A stretch of DNA of 23,344 bases from Tetrahymena elliotti 4EA (GCA_000231825.2 JH720296.1:1644463-1667806); one strand, 5' to 3'; numbered from the stretch's first letter, positions 10,502 through 22,865 are shown. Numbers and translations: made by a program. Notes: generated by a model not told the origin, from the letters alone.

Positions 10502-11650
10502 AACAATCAAAAGAAAAAAAAGAAAATAGAGATCAAATTAAAAGCTGATAAATTTTAGAAATTTCTTTTTCAGCTTTTTTTCATCAATAAATCACTTTTT
10601 AAATAGAATCTAAATTAAGAGACTTTTCAATATGTTCATCTCCCAGATTAAAAGGATAATTTTTTATTTTTTTATTATGCAAACACTATAAAATTCTTGA
10701 TTATAGGATTTTATTACATTTTATATTCTCAAAAACTTTCATTTTTTTTGTAGAGGCAGTTTTTATTGATGCTTGATGAGATATCTGTTTTTAGTAATCG
10801 AGAAATTTATTAGCTTATTTGATGTAAAGTTCACTATCTAATATCTTATAGATCGTTTTTTCAGTACAAAATTTGCTTAAACCAGTCATTTTGCTTGTAT
10901 TTTTTTGTATTTAATATATTTTTACTATTAATTCATTAACTTTCCTATCTATTCCTTACAAATTTTTTTCATTTGCTTCAAGCCATCATTTATAAGTTTT
11001 ATTAGTAGCTAATTTAGATACTTCAATTAAATATGCTACTGACCTTTCAGTTTATTTAGTACACAGTGTAACCTGTATATATTCGGAGAGGTTGGGACTT
11101 AGAAAATTGCTTAACAGAAAGAAGTTTCCAAAATATAAAATTTAGTTTATTATAATTATTTTTTTATTTAAAAAGATAATAAATTAATTATTGAATTTTA
11201 AATAAAATTTGATATAAAAAGACAGAACTTTTTTTTAATTCTAAATTTATTTTTAAAGAATTCATAAAATGTTTAAAAAAAATTTTTTGAAACAAAGAAA
11301 TTAAAATATTAAAAAGAAACAATAATTCTTAAATTTATTTTTAATGTGCTGGATTTTTTAATTATGATTAATTTGATTGTTCTGAAATGTAAAAAACAAT
11401 TTCTTATTTTAAAAAATTTAACTTTCATTCTATTATTTTTTTATATAATATATTTTATATTAAAGTATTACTTTGTTTTAATAATTAAAGTCAAATTAAA
11501 CTTTGTAGATTATTTAACATAACAAGTGAAAAAAAGTCTAAGAATGATAACCTTTAAATTAGATGAGATAATTGCTTTAATTAAGTAATTAAAAATTACT
11601 AAAATTGATTTTTTAGTTTAAATAAATTGTAAACAAATCAATCCAAATAA
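10502..11650. other. Intergenic region B-C
   Basis: It does not resemble the A-B and C-D spacers. It begins where gene B loses homology to gene C. The first part (10584-11144) carries an interrupted minus-strand open frame. The rest (about 11150-11650) is A/T-rich with long A and T runs and includes the 5' flank of gene C; no promoter element is recognised. The gene B tail, expected here, is absent. Confidence 0.6.
10584..11144 (-). pseudogene. Minus-strand open frame with one in-frame TGA; unknown protein, probable remnant
   Basis: Reading the minus strand with TAA/TAG as Gln gives about 187 codons broken by one TGA at 10986-10988, in the context YK-stop-WLEANEKN. The downstream piece has an ATG at 10889 and runs 101 codons to the stop at 10584-10586: it starts MTGLSKFCTEKTIYKILDSE, includes LYIKQANKFLDYQKQI and ends SLNLDSIQKVIY. 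The upstream piece includes LSPNLSEYIQVTLCTKQTER. The composition is soluble, Lys/Glu/Ser/Gln-rich and resembles ciliate coding sequence more than the antisense reading does, though that is also open for about 100 codons after the gene B stop. No family is recognised. It lies where gene B loses its tail, so it may have come with the rearrangement that truncated B. A short two-exon gene is possible. Confidence 0.35.
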
Positions 11651-14600
11651 ATGAAAAGAAATTCAATAGCAAAAGAACATTTTTTTATGATTGTAATTTA
11701 TTTAATAGTTACTCTATTAAAAATTTTAAGTGCTTAAGAAATGAATAATTGTAGCTTTGGTTGCTAAAATTGTTAATAATCATTAGTTTCACCTCAAAAC
11801 TTTGATTGTCTCTAATGTAAAGATGGATTTATCTTAAAAGATAATAACTGCTAGCTTAATGATTGTCCTCCAAATACTTATTTATAAAGAAACATTTTTT
11901 ATGAAAATACACAATAACTGACATATGATTCTTGTAAATCTATTTGTGGTTATTCTTATAGCGAAAATCTATCTTCAAATACTTGCGATTAGCAATAAAA
12001 GTGTTCTATTTCATACTTAAATAATTTAAATATTAACAGCTAAGGAGAAGTAGAATCTGTTTATGAGATAAATAACTTTTAATTGTTTATTTATCCTAGT
12101 TTTTTAAGATTAGTAAATACTCAAACAGGATAATTCATATCAGATATTACAGATAATAATGTTGTAAAAGTACAATACTTTTAAAATTTTCTTTTGGTAT
12201 GTACAAATACTAACCAAGTTATGAAATGGGATTTTAATTATAACATCAAATAAACATTGGTTTAAATTTCTTAGGGATAACTCAATAAAAAATCCTCTCT
12301 ATTTGAATTAGAATAAGGTTAATATGCTATTTCTAGCTATGATGAATCTTTAAGCAGAATTTATTTTACAAATATTTATCTGTAGAATTAAGAGAGCTCA
12401 TCAAATTAGTTTATTCCAAATTTCGAATACATTAATTGCTCTTTAAAAATTATCAATTCTTTTGTTCTATGCTTTGGAAAAAATAAATCGCTAATAACAA
12501 AAAAGTTAGTTTATGATTAACAAAATTTACTATTATTAGATATTATTTAGGACAGTGGATGTTATGAATTTTAATTTACAAAAAATGAAATAATCTAATC
12601 TATATTTTTAGATTTTATTCCCTTTTAATAAATATTGATTATTTAATAGTTCACGAAATAATTTATAAAGTTAACTTACAGTAAAGCAAATCAATAATTT
12701 GAATGTTAATTAACTGATTTGAATGAACAACCTAACAAAATTAGATTAGTTGATAAAGAAAATTTATCTTATCTATTAGCAATAAATTTTTACTCCAAAA
12801 TCATATTTTTTGACTAGGAGATGAAAAATTTACACTAAATTAATTTATCTTAAAATTAAATAACAGACATCGCATTTTCAAAAGACTAAAATAGTCAATT
12901 TATGGCTAATTATAAACTATACACTATCTAAGTAATAAATTAAAAGATTGAAATATTTAATATTAACATAACTGCCAAATCAACTACTTCAATCAAAACT
13001 ATTCCCATACTTATTGGACAGGGTACATATTTTAGAATTTACTAAGATAAAGTTCTATTTAGAGAAGAAATAAATACTATTATTGATGAAAGCCTATTAT
13101 TTGTAGTTAATAGTAATATATAATGCCTTAATATATAAACTAACGAAATTTAATTTATTTTAACTCCTTTTAATAAAAAAAAAATATCACACACTGATGC
13201 TATTAACACTATGATATATTCTGAAGACTCTCTATACTTATTAACATGCTCTTAAGATGGATAAATAAAGGTATGGTACACATTGACTAGCTTAAACCCT
13301 TCTTTTCTTTACACAATAACATAAAAAGGAGAGTATTGTAGAGATATTTTAATTAATAAAAATTATTGGGGAGTTGCTTTGTTTTCGCATTCTATTTTAG
13401 TTTTCTCAATTAGAAATTAATTTATTCGCTATAAATATTCATTCACAAACCCTCAAACAGACTTATCTTAATTTATAGTATAATTCTAAAAAAATATTTA
13501 CTTATACTTTGATAATAAATTCTTGCTAATAGATGGAATGAGTTTGAGCTAGATTTCTTTTGGATATTATTAGGATGATTAAATTATTAAAGTTCTACCT
13601 ATTTCTGAAACAAAAATAATAATTTAAAACTCTAAAAATGAGCTAAAGCTTTATTAATTTGATGAAAACTAAAATTATTTATTTTCATAAGTAGAAAATA
13701 TGTTTTACTCAAGCTAATTTGGGCAATTTACTTATGTTTCTATTGATCTGATATCTTCTAATGATTTCGAGATAATAGTAGGCTGTAAAAATAATACATT
13801 TTTAATTCTAAATAGCTCTTTTTAACCACAAGTAATCCATACAATACCTTATGGTTACCCTTTCAATATTAAAAAATATTAAGATAATAATATATACATA
13901 ATATTTGGATTTAATATTAATGGAACAACTAAGTTTTTCCATTATGCAATTTTTAGGTCATCAAATAAAGGTATTTAATATGCCACGAGTTTTAATCTTT
14001 CTTTTAATGTTGGCTTACACTAGTATATTGACTATTAAAATAATAATAATGTGCAATACTTATGCACTTTACCTATTTCAACTTAAACTATAATCATATA
14101 AGGTATCTTTCTCGCATAAACTCTTGGTGTTAGCTATTCTTTTTTTACTTCAGCGTATGGAAAACCTATTTCTAGTTTTACAACGAAAGATAATGGCAAT
14201 ATTTAATATTATGGTAACTAAGAAGGTATATTAAGTTTTAATTAAGTTGATTATTAAAGCTATTATAAACTAGATGTTGATCAAGAATTTGTTTCTGGCT
14301 CAATTAATCAAGTTTAGGCGAGCCCATTTTTGGAGTAAATTTTTGTGGTTCATTACTAAATAGATTTATACTGTATTTATACATATAAGTAAAAAGGTCA
14401 AATGAAGTTTAACAATTTGTATGAGAAAGAAAAAGTGATTAATTTAATTATTTCAAACATAAATAGAGTAGCTATTGCATATAAAACCAAATAATTAATA
14501 CTGAAAAACTATTAAACAGGCTAAACATATAATTTAAGTACAATTTAGTAAATCTAAGGAGCTGAAATAGATGAAGCAAATAAACAATTCTATGTTTATG

Positions 14601-17600
14601 GCAGTACTCTAAGAATATATAAATTCGATTTGAAACTAAAAGTAGAATTTACAAAAGATGGCGCTGAGAGCTATTAATAGTGTATTAATACAAATTATTT
14701 GATTATTTGCAAAATAAATCCAAATTATCTTTCAATTTTTAGTAAAAATACAAAAACACAAATAACAAATAATCAAGTTGTGAGCTAACCTAATAATTTC
14801 AAAATCTTTGTAGACGAAAATAATAGCAAAATATTTTTGTGCACAACATTTGTGTAGGTTTTCGATTTTACAGGAAATAAACTAACCCAAATAATGGATA
14901 TAAATTAGGAAATAGTTGATCTGTAGTAATTTGGAAATTCTATAGCTATTTTGACATAATAATGTAATTATATTTTTTTTCAAAAATTAAATCATAATTA
15001 TTTAATTAAACATAGTCATTTTCTTTTACTAAAGAACCACTTTGATACAAATTTCAAATATAAGACCTTTTGGAGGAGGTAATATACTAGGATACTATTA
15101 CATCTCTGATTTTAATTTAGTTGCTTACTATACAGATGAAATTAGGTATGGGTAAATATTTTACTATAATTTGAATACTTTATCAGATGATGGATTTACT
15201 ATTGGATCTTACCCTGAATTAGGTATGGGATAAGTTGTGAGTTTATTTTATGATAGTTACAACTCTCGTTTAAATTATATAGATACTGCTGGTATATTTT
15301 ATAGTGTTAATTTTATAGGATAGAGAATGTTTAACAATGTTATTAAGTTTTTAGAATTTTCAAATTTAGGGTATCCAAAAAATGTAGTAATTGAACATGC
15401 CAATAATATTTTATTTGTGTATAATTCTAATATTATCCTTTATTTTAATTTTAACGATAATCAAAAATCCACTACAGTTCAAACTTCTTAAACTGTTTAA
15501 TTTTATTTTAAATACTAGCCATTAAATTTAATAGATTTGTCTTAAACAAAATATTATTTTTTTGATATTAATAATATACTCTACTCTTATAAAGATTTTG
15601 CTTAATTATATTTAACATATTTTGATAATACGATTAGAGATGTTAAGTAGATTGATGAACATTAAATAGTTATTTTAGTATTTGATGAATACATTCTTAT
15701 TTATACTTTAGAATAGATTTAAAAATAAACAATAACATCATCTAATTATGCTGCAATTATTAAAAATCATAATGTTAGAAGATTTTTAACTAACTCAATC
15801 ATACTAACAAATGACCATTAACTAATCCACATAAATTATTTATTCTATTTGGATGGAACAAATATTTGGATTAAATATTCTGCTATCTATGATGAAGACA
15901 GATAATTTTTAAGAAATTTTATTGCATATGGTTAAATTACTTCTTAGAAAGTTATTTTTTCTTTAAGCTCTGGGAAAGTGCTCTGTTATAATGAATAAAC
16001 TTTAGAATTGAAATAAATTTTACCAGTTTGGAATGGTTAGTTAAACATTTAAAAAAACTTTGTAAAATACTTTGAAATTACAAATGGCTTTGTTATTTTA
16101 GGATATCAGATAAATATTGTTAGATTAATTTCTCTTACCGATTTCTCAATTATAAAATAATTTGATATCAGTACTTTAACCCTGCAAACTATGAACGAAT
16201 TGAATATTCTTTTTGTGGACGAACTCAACAATAGAATTTTTGTTTCATATATGTATTAAAAAATAATATTTATATTGGATTTACTTACACTTGCTTTCTA
16301 AAAAAACATTAACTTTCCTAATAACCAGTATAACAGGGTAAGCTTGAATAAAGGATATATTTTTGCCTATTCGAACTCATAAATTAATTTTTATGGTAGA
16401 TAAAATTTAGAATATGTTAATTTTATAAAAAAAGACAATCAATAAAACTAAATTCTAAATCTAATGATAGTTGATGAAACAAAATTATTACTATCTATGA
16501 ATACATAAATTGAAGTATATTTAATAAACAGTGATGGTAGTTTTTAGTTAATTGATTAATCTTTTTTTACCTAATCAGAGATAATTAGTGCTTACATGCA
16601 GCAAACAGATAGTAATATTCTAAATATTATTGGAGTTTCTAAGGATGGAATTTTTGAAAAAAGAATAAATACTATGGTATTTAGCAAACAAAATTCATAT
16701 ATAACAGAATAAAATTAGGTAAGGTACTCATGCTATTCTTAGATAAGTATGATTAATAGAATACAAGGGAAAACATAATTTTAATAAATTTATAATAAAA
16801 ACTTTTTAAATATGGATTATAGAATTTTTGCTTCATTTGGAAAAGAAGTGAATTTAATGGAATTTATTTAAGATGCTACAATAAAAGTAATAATTGTACC
16901 TGATGTTTAAAATTAGAATTAAACTTTAACAATAAACTAAAGCACTTTTAGAATGATCAAAAGAAATTAGTTATATATTGAAAATTTTTCTTTTATCCTT
17001 GATTAAAGTAGTTAATAGTACTTATTTTCAGAAGTTACTTCAACAATAAAGTGGGAGAATATAACTATTAAGAATTAAAGCCTCTAAAATATATAATTAT
17101 TATTTAAAAATATTTCCAATGTTACTGTATCAAATTTATTGATTGAGAACATAACCTTTAATTTTTAAAAAAGTAGTGATGATCAAAAAAATCTATGGGA
17201 TTAATCTCTATTTTAATTTTCAGATTGTGATAATGTAATTCTAAGTAATGTTGCTATTTCTTAAACAATTATTAAGAAATAATCTCTTATTTTTGGATTT
17301 TAAAGGGTTAAAAATGTGCAAATTTATAATATAACAATAGTAAATAGTAATTTCTACTAAATAATGCTTCTCTAAAATGGATATAATACTTAAGTAAGCT
17401 AAATCAATATGATAAATAATAATAATCCTTAAAGAATACCATACAGAGATTAAATAGAATAAAACTTGAATTACTCTTAAGAAAATAATGAAGAATTTTC
17501 TATAAATATAATTGGGTTTTAAAATACTACACTTCAAGATATAACACTCAAAGAAAATTATAATATCTTATTTCTCTATTATGTGAACTCTTACTAAAGT

Positions 17601-20600
17601 GATAGTGAGTAAATTACTTTATTTGATGATCAAATATAAATATAAAACTTTAAAATGTATTAAACTTAGATATCTTAAGATATCTCTATATTGGCATCAA
17701 AATAGGTAAACTAAGCTCTTATAAGCATACAATCAACATAAATTTACCTAATTAATATACAATATAACTAAAATTAGGGAAATATTTTATTATAAAATTC
17801 AAATATTGTTAAATTTTAAAATTCTATTTTTTCAAATAACACATCTTTAGATGGTGGGGTTTTATAATTTAATACCATTAATTAAATAACAATAGAAAAC
17901 TGTTCATTAAGTCAAAATATAGCAAAAGGTTCAGGAGGAGCAATTTTCTCAAAGGAAGTCAAAAAGTTAATATTTGATGATAAATCTACTGTATCTTTAA
18001 ATTAAGCAGAAATTGGTGGTGGGGTAAGACTAATATCATCTTAAACAGACCCTAAAAAAACTATTGTTAATTAGTCTAGAATTTATTAAAATACAGCATT
18101 TATATATGGAAAAGATATTGGTATATACCCATTTCAAATTAAAGTCACTTATGAAAAGCAAATTTAAAGGGTGCTTTAATAAAATATGCTTGGAAAATTA
18201 AAGAACTACCATTATAATTTTAGCATTTATAATAAATATAAAAGAAAACTTAATTTTTCAAGATATTTAGAATAGTAGTATCTAGAAATAAAATCGTTTC
18301 GAAGTGGTGATACATTACCTTTAAATATTGTATTAATTGACTAATATGATGATATAGTTACATTTTCTGTTTAAAAGATGAAAAATGAGCTCTACACTTC
18401 TAGTGTCTTATAAGAATTAAAATCTTTTTAAATTGAAATAACTGCAAATGAATCAAAACATTCTCAAGTAATTGGATAGACATTTGTTAATTATAATCAA
18501 TATAATCAGGAAAATAATTAATTTGAATTTACATCACTTTAAATAAATGCTTATCCTTAAACTTTCTAGATATTTTTATTAAAAATAATGAGTAACTCAT
18601 TTTCACAATTAGCAAATTTCAATGTTAATCTTAACATTTAATTTCGGTAATGTGAAAAAGGTGAAATTCTAAAAACTCTTTAATAATACATCTAAATTTG
18701 TGAAGTATGTTTAAATGGATTTTACTCTTTGCTTGAACCTTCATCAAATTCAGACTAAGATTTATCTTGTATAAAATGTCCAGCTTAAGCTAGTTCTTGT
18801 AAAGGTAGTGAGATTGTCCTTAAAGATGGATATTGGAGATAAGACAAATAATCAGATTATATTTTACAATGCAATCAGTTCTATTCGACCTCAACTTGTA
18901 AAGAAAGCGATCCTACTAGTAAAAATGGTTGCGTATAGGGATATATAGGTCCTTTATGCTCTTAATGTGATTTCTAAGGTACCATATGGGAATCTAGATA
19001 TACTTAATCTTCCTTAGATTAATCTTGTTAAAAATGCAGTCCTAAAGAGTTGATCATCCCTTTTTTAATATTTTTTAGTAATAAATTTTTCTTCATTTCA
19101 ATAAATTTATACTTCTAAAAAAAAGTTAATTTATGCATTTTCAATTTTTAATCATTCTCTTTTTTATAATTAAAATTATTTTCTATATCAATAGCAATAG
19201 TCTTGTTTATTTATTTAATGACTAGTATAGTGATGTTTATTCAAAATTTCATTTTTCACTCTACAAGTACTTATATACGCTATATGTAACTTCTTCCTCT
19301 TTCAGTAAGCTGCATAAATGATCAATCTACTTACTACATAAAATCATTGATAAACTATATTTAAATATCCTCAATAGTTTTTTAATACAAAGAGAGTTCT
19401 TCTTATTTCAAACCTCTATTTAACTAGATAAGTTATTTTGGAATACCTTCAACTCAAATATTTTCTGACATTCATTGTCTCTACCCTGATGGCTACTTTA
19501 CTTAGTTTGGATTTATTCAGCTAAAAATTATTATCAAAACAATATATCCTATTGCTATATTAGCATTTATTATGATAGTTTTTTATATTTTAACAAAATT
19601 GAAATTGTTAAATCTAAAGTCATACCATAATTATGTTACTCTATCAATAATATTTTTTTAGTTTTAGCCTGAATTAATTAGTATGCTCTCTAATTCATTA
19701 TCGTGTCTTAAAATAGGAGAAAATAAATATTTATCTCTAAATCTTTTGCTAAAATGTGATGATTCATCTTATAGATTCTTTTCTTATATTTACATAATAC
19801 CTTATTTGATTATTGTACTTTTGATACCTATGATAGGCTTAAAAAAGCTATATAACCAGAGAAAAAAATTAGATTATTGCACAACAAAATACAAGTTTGG
19901 TTATTTCTACCTTGACTATAAACCGAATCTATATTTTTGGGAGTTTATTCGCATCTACATTAAAACTTTGATAGCTATAATATTTATTTTAGTATAGCAA
20001 TATGATTTAATAATAGCTTATTCAATAGTTTCTCTAATATTATCAATAAATTTAGTGATTAATTATGTGTATAAGCCTTATTTATAAAAGAGAGTTCTCA
20101 CATTAGATTGTGCCTCCATTCTATTGTTAATATTTAATATTTTTATTATGTAGATTTATTAAATAAATTAGATCAATCAACTGTTAGTTTTAGAATTTTT
20201 GATTCACTTTCTTTTTGTAGCTTTTGTAGTACTTATAATAATGCGCCTAAAGTTAAACAATTAGTAATCAAAGTGGTCACTTAAGATTAAAAACATCCTT
20301 TTCAGATATCTACCTAAAAAAATGTTTGAAACTATATATATTAAATAATATAAGAGTATAAAAGCATTAAGATATTGGAATAAAGTTAAAAAAAACCTAA
20401 TTCTTTTAACAAAAATTTACGCTGAAAGAATTAAACAAAATTGTGAAAATATTAGCTCAATTAGAACTGCTTTATCAAGTAAAAAATTTGTTTTAATCAA
20501 TCCTTTAATAACTCCTTTTATTTAAAGAAAGCCCAACATAAATTAAACTAGTTACTGATAGATAGAGCTAAGATAATTCCTTAAATATTTTATAGTAGAC

Positions 20601-20917
20601 TTAATTATCAAGTAGTATTATTTAAATAATATTTTTTCTAAAATTTTGTTTTTAAAAAAGGTCCTTAGCTACCTAACTTCCCATAAATCTAAAGAAGTAG
20701 ATTCCATAAAATAAGTCTTGAAAATAAATCCATCTCTAGGTAAGGGATCATAGAGCTAGAAAGAGATAATGAATATAGCATAACATGTAAATAATCGTAT
20801 GTCAACTATTTAGATCTATAATAAAGTTAATAGAATGATTAAATTCCTTAAGAAAAAGAAATAAACTTGATAAAATAAACATAATTATTTAAATCTAAAA
20901 AATTTAGTATCTAGTGA
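11651..20917 (+). CDS. Gene C: complete giant membrane protein with propeller, beta-helix, Cys-rich and multi-pass domains
   Basis: CDS is join(11651..14963, 15016..19077, 19195..20478, 20528..20611, 20661..20917), 9,000 nt, 2,999 residues. A signal peptide (about 1-28, MIVIYLIVTLLKILSA core) precedes a Cys-rich module (about 34-120). A long beta-propeller-like region follows, with a clear WD-type unit (LLTCSQDGQIKVWYTL, about 530-550) and later units such as VYGSTLRIYKFDL. A beta-helix region spans about 1780-2110, with rungs NNTSLDGGVLQ and GSGGAIFSKEVKK. The second Cys module (about 2317-2442) includes CEVCLNGFYS, VLKDGYWRQ and GYIGPLCSQCDF, as in GCC2/GCC3 or ephrin-receptor-like domains. 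About eight membrane segments follow, with YFYLDYKPNLYFWEFIRI near 2695, then a Ser/Gln-rich tail. The inferred role is a large surface receptor, adhesion or channel-like protein; the function is not established. No in-frame TGA remains after splicing. Confidence 0.85.
14964..15015 (+). other. Intron 1 of gene C, 52 nt
   Basis: It starts GTAATTATATTT and ends AAACATAG. It splits a TTC codon (T|TC) and corrects a one-base frame change that would otherwise reach TGA at 15107-15109. The joined exons align to gene B through KPQGG/RPFGG and LGYYYI. An extra T in the T8 run at 14973-14980 would be an alternative, but the matching 51-nt segment in gene B favours an intron. Confidence 0.65.
19078..19194 (+). 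other. Intron 2 of gene C, 117 nt
   Basis: It starts GTAATAAAT and ends TATATCAATAG. The length is a multiple of three, so the unspliced frame is open. Removal joins ELIIPFLIFF to TIVLFIYLMTSIVMF, which aligns with spliced gene B without gaps and forms one membrane span. Retained, it would add 39 residues with no match in gene B. Confidence 0.65.
20479..20527 (+). other. Intron 3 of gene C, 49 nt
   Basis: It starts GTAAAAAATT and ends TTTATTTAAAG, and is the same length as the gene A intron at 497-545. Skipping it avoids TGA at 20556-20558 and leads into KSPTQIKLVTDRQSQDNSLN, which parallels gene A. Confidence 0.75.
20612..20660 (+). other. Intron 4 of gene C, 49 nt
   Basis: It starts GTAGTATTATT and ends with an A-run plus G. 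Splicing gives an AGT codon (A|GT) and opens the last exon, SPQLPNFPQIQRSRFHKIS to KSKKFSIQ-stop, conserved with gene A over about 85 codons. Without splicing the frame meets TGA at 20719-20721. Confidence 0.7.
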
Positions 20918-21236
20918 TTAGTGATGAAAAATTTTTTATTATTAATGCAAAATTTAATTATTTGAAATAGAAATAAGTTCTTTATTTGATAAGCCTTTTA
21001 AAGTTTTTATTTATAAAGTTAGAAGTGATAAAATTGAATTTATTTTTAAAAAATTTTTAAATTAGGATCTTATTTTTAATTCTCATTATTCTTAAATAAA
21101 ATGGAATTCTATTCTAATTCAAAAATTTTTAATCAAACAAATATTTATTATTTTATAATTTAATAATATTATCTAAAAAACAAGGAAATTTTTACCAAAG
21201 CAGATACAAAAACACATTAAAATAAATATTTTTATT

Positions 21237-21505
21237 GTATTAAATCTTCATATTAACAATAAGGATTGTTAAGATTTTTAATTCAGTTATTTACTGTTAG
21301 TATAAATTTATTTTTAGAATCTAGAGAGAGTCTTCAAAAGGCCTTAATTTTAGATTTAATCTTTTTATCTAATTTACTAATACTTAAATTATTATTAGTA
21401 TCTGCTTTCATTATAGCTGAAGATTATTTTTAACTATCATTCTTATTTGTTCTTATTATTATTCTAGTATTTTTAGACTTTTTATTTTGTTTGAGTGATA
21501 GTTGA
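21237..21505 (+). pseudogene. Possible 3' remnant of a related membrane-protein gene
   Basis: The frame ending at TGA 21503-21505 reads SINLFLESRESLQKALILDL, followed by hydrophobic runs LILKLLLVSAFIIA and LFVLIIILVFLDFLF. Order and spacing resemble the gene C stretch SINLVINYVYKPYLQKRVLT followed by its last two membrane segments. The A-B spacer has the matching DNA (about 1320-1470), but its frame is broken after QKAS. If this is a remnant, an extra family member decayed here before the duplication. The similarity is weak and could be chance in hydrophobic A/T-rich sequence. Confidence 0.35.
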
Positions 21506-22191
21506 ATTATATTTTTTCAATCTATCTTCATACATTTATTTGAATCCAGAAGTTATGAATATTATCCAGATATAACAGGTTTTTTAAAAAATTTTGAAAT
21601 ATTTTTATAAAATTAAAAATCTAAAAATTAAGGGTTTTAAAGTTAACAACTTTAGAAGCTAAATTTATCTAATTTGACATACTTTAAATCAATGTAAATT
21701 ATGATAAAATAGATTTTTTAAATTTTCACCTATAATTTCTCACTTTTTGTAGAATACCTTTTACTTAATATATTTAATATTTAAAAAAAATAAGAAAGAA
21801 CTAGATAATTGATAATTTTAGTAGTGAAAATTATGATAATGCCTAACTATATATTTATTCAATCAAAATAAATTACATTCTGAAGTAATTAAAAGAAAGT
21901 AATCAAAAAAAAAGATTGTAAGTTAATTTATTCAAAAGCAAATAATCCAAAGAAAACATCTTACCTAATGTTTTAATCTTTGATGACAACAGAATTTAAG
22001 ATAAATTTTAAAATATCACAATAAGTTTGATACTCTCTTTTATTTAAAAATGCTTTCAGGATAAATAAGTTTACAATTTATCTTAAAATTATTTTATTTT
22101 TTCCTATTTATTATTTTAGCACATTTTTATCTGTCTCAAAGAATAAGGCATAAAATACAAATACTACATAATTGACTTCTTATCTTGTGTG

Positions 22192-22277
22192 ATCTTAATG
22201 AAGGAAAAAAATTATTAATATTTTATTTTAACTATTACTGATGATGTAATCTTAATAAAAGGAAAAAATTATTAACA
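22192..22277 (+). repeat. Two-copy direct repeat, 29 bp, period 57
   Basis: Copies at 22192-22220 and 22249-22277 share ATCTTAAT, AAGGAAAAAA and TTATTAA with few differences. It lies in the part of the C-D spacer that has no match in the A-B spacer. It may mark a local tandem duplication or the edge of inserted DNA. Confidence 0.5.
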
Positions 22278-22740
22278 GATATAAATATTAATTTACATAT
22301 TTTTATTAAGGTTTTTGTCAGTATTTTATGATAATCACTAGTCGAATTAAATTAATGGTTAATTTAAGAGGAGAAACGATTAAATAAATAGTATTTTTAA
22401 ACCAATAATCCAAAGTTTTTTTAAAAGCTGTTTTATTTAATAGTCTAAATTTGTAATTGAAGTCAATCACAATTTTTAAATCATTAAAAAATTTATTTAA
22501 TTTCAAAAATCATATTTCCAATTTAATTTTTTTCATTTGAATTTTAACCTTTTATTCATTTAAGAAGCTTCAATAATTTGTTCTGTATTTTTTCTAGATC
22601 AAAAGTTATAAAAAAGAGAAATTTGATCTTGTTTTTAATTAATTAAATATTAAAACAAAGAGATTAATTACAAAGGGAGGTTTATCTTTTAAAACTTTGG
22701 AAAAAATTTACTTTACTCAATAATATTTTTTAAATTTCAA

Positions 22741-22865
22741 AGGTTAATTAGATTTAACAAAAGAACTAAACCCTCCCACTTTTACAAGTTAATCACAAAT
22801 CAATTATTTAAATCATTGAAATTCTAAGGGAATAAATATTTTAAGAAATTAATAGTGATTTCATT
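22741..22865 (+). promoter_or_regulatory. Block conserved upstream of genes D and B (possible promoter)
   Basis: Counterpart of 2367-2493, with TTAATTAGATTTA, CCCTCCCACTTTTA and AAGAAATTAATAGTGATTTCAT. It ends about 46 bases before the gene D ATG. Functional conservation cannot be separated from shared ancestry with two copies. Confidence 0.35.

Noticed and set aside
11087..11095. AGAGGTTGG, core of the Tetrahymena chromosome breakage sequence on the minus strand
   Set aside because: Only 9 of the 15 bases match as I recall the element, and it is known to tolerate very few changes; no telomere repeat is nearby.
13905..14093. 62-codon standard-code frame inside gene C
   Set aside because: It is out of frame with gene C, whose own frame is continuous and homologous here.
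17241..17537. 98-codon minus-strand frame inside gene C
   Set aside because: It is antisense to the beta-helix coding region, which aligns with gene B on the plus strand.
22318..22511. Minus-strand frame of about 62 codons in the C-D spacer
   Set aside because: No ATG start, TGA just upstream in frame, low-complexity hydrophobic residues and no counterpart in the sister spacer.
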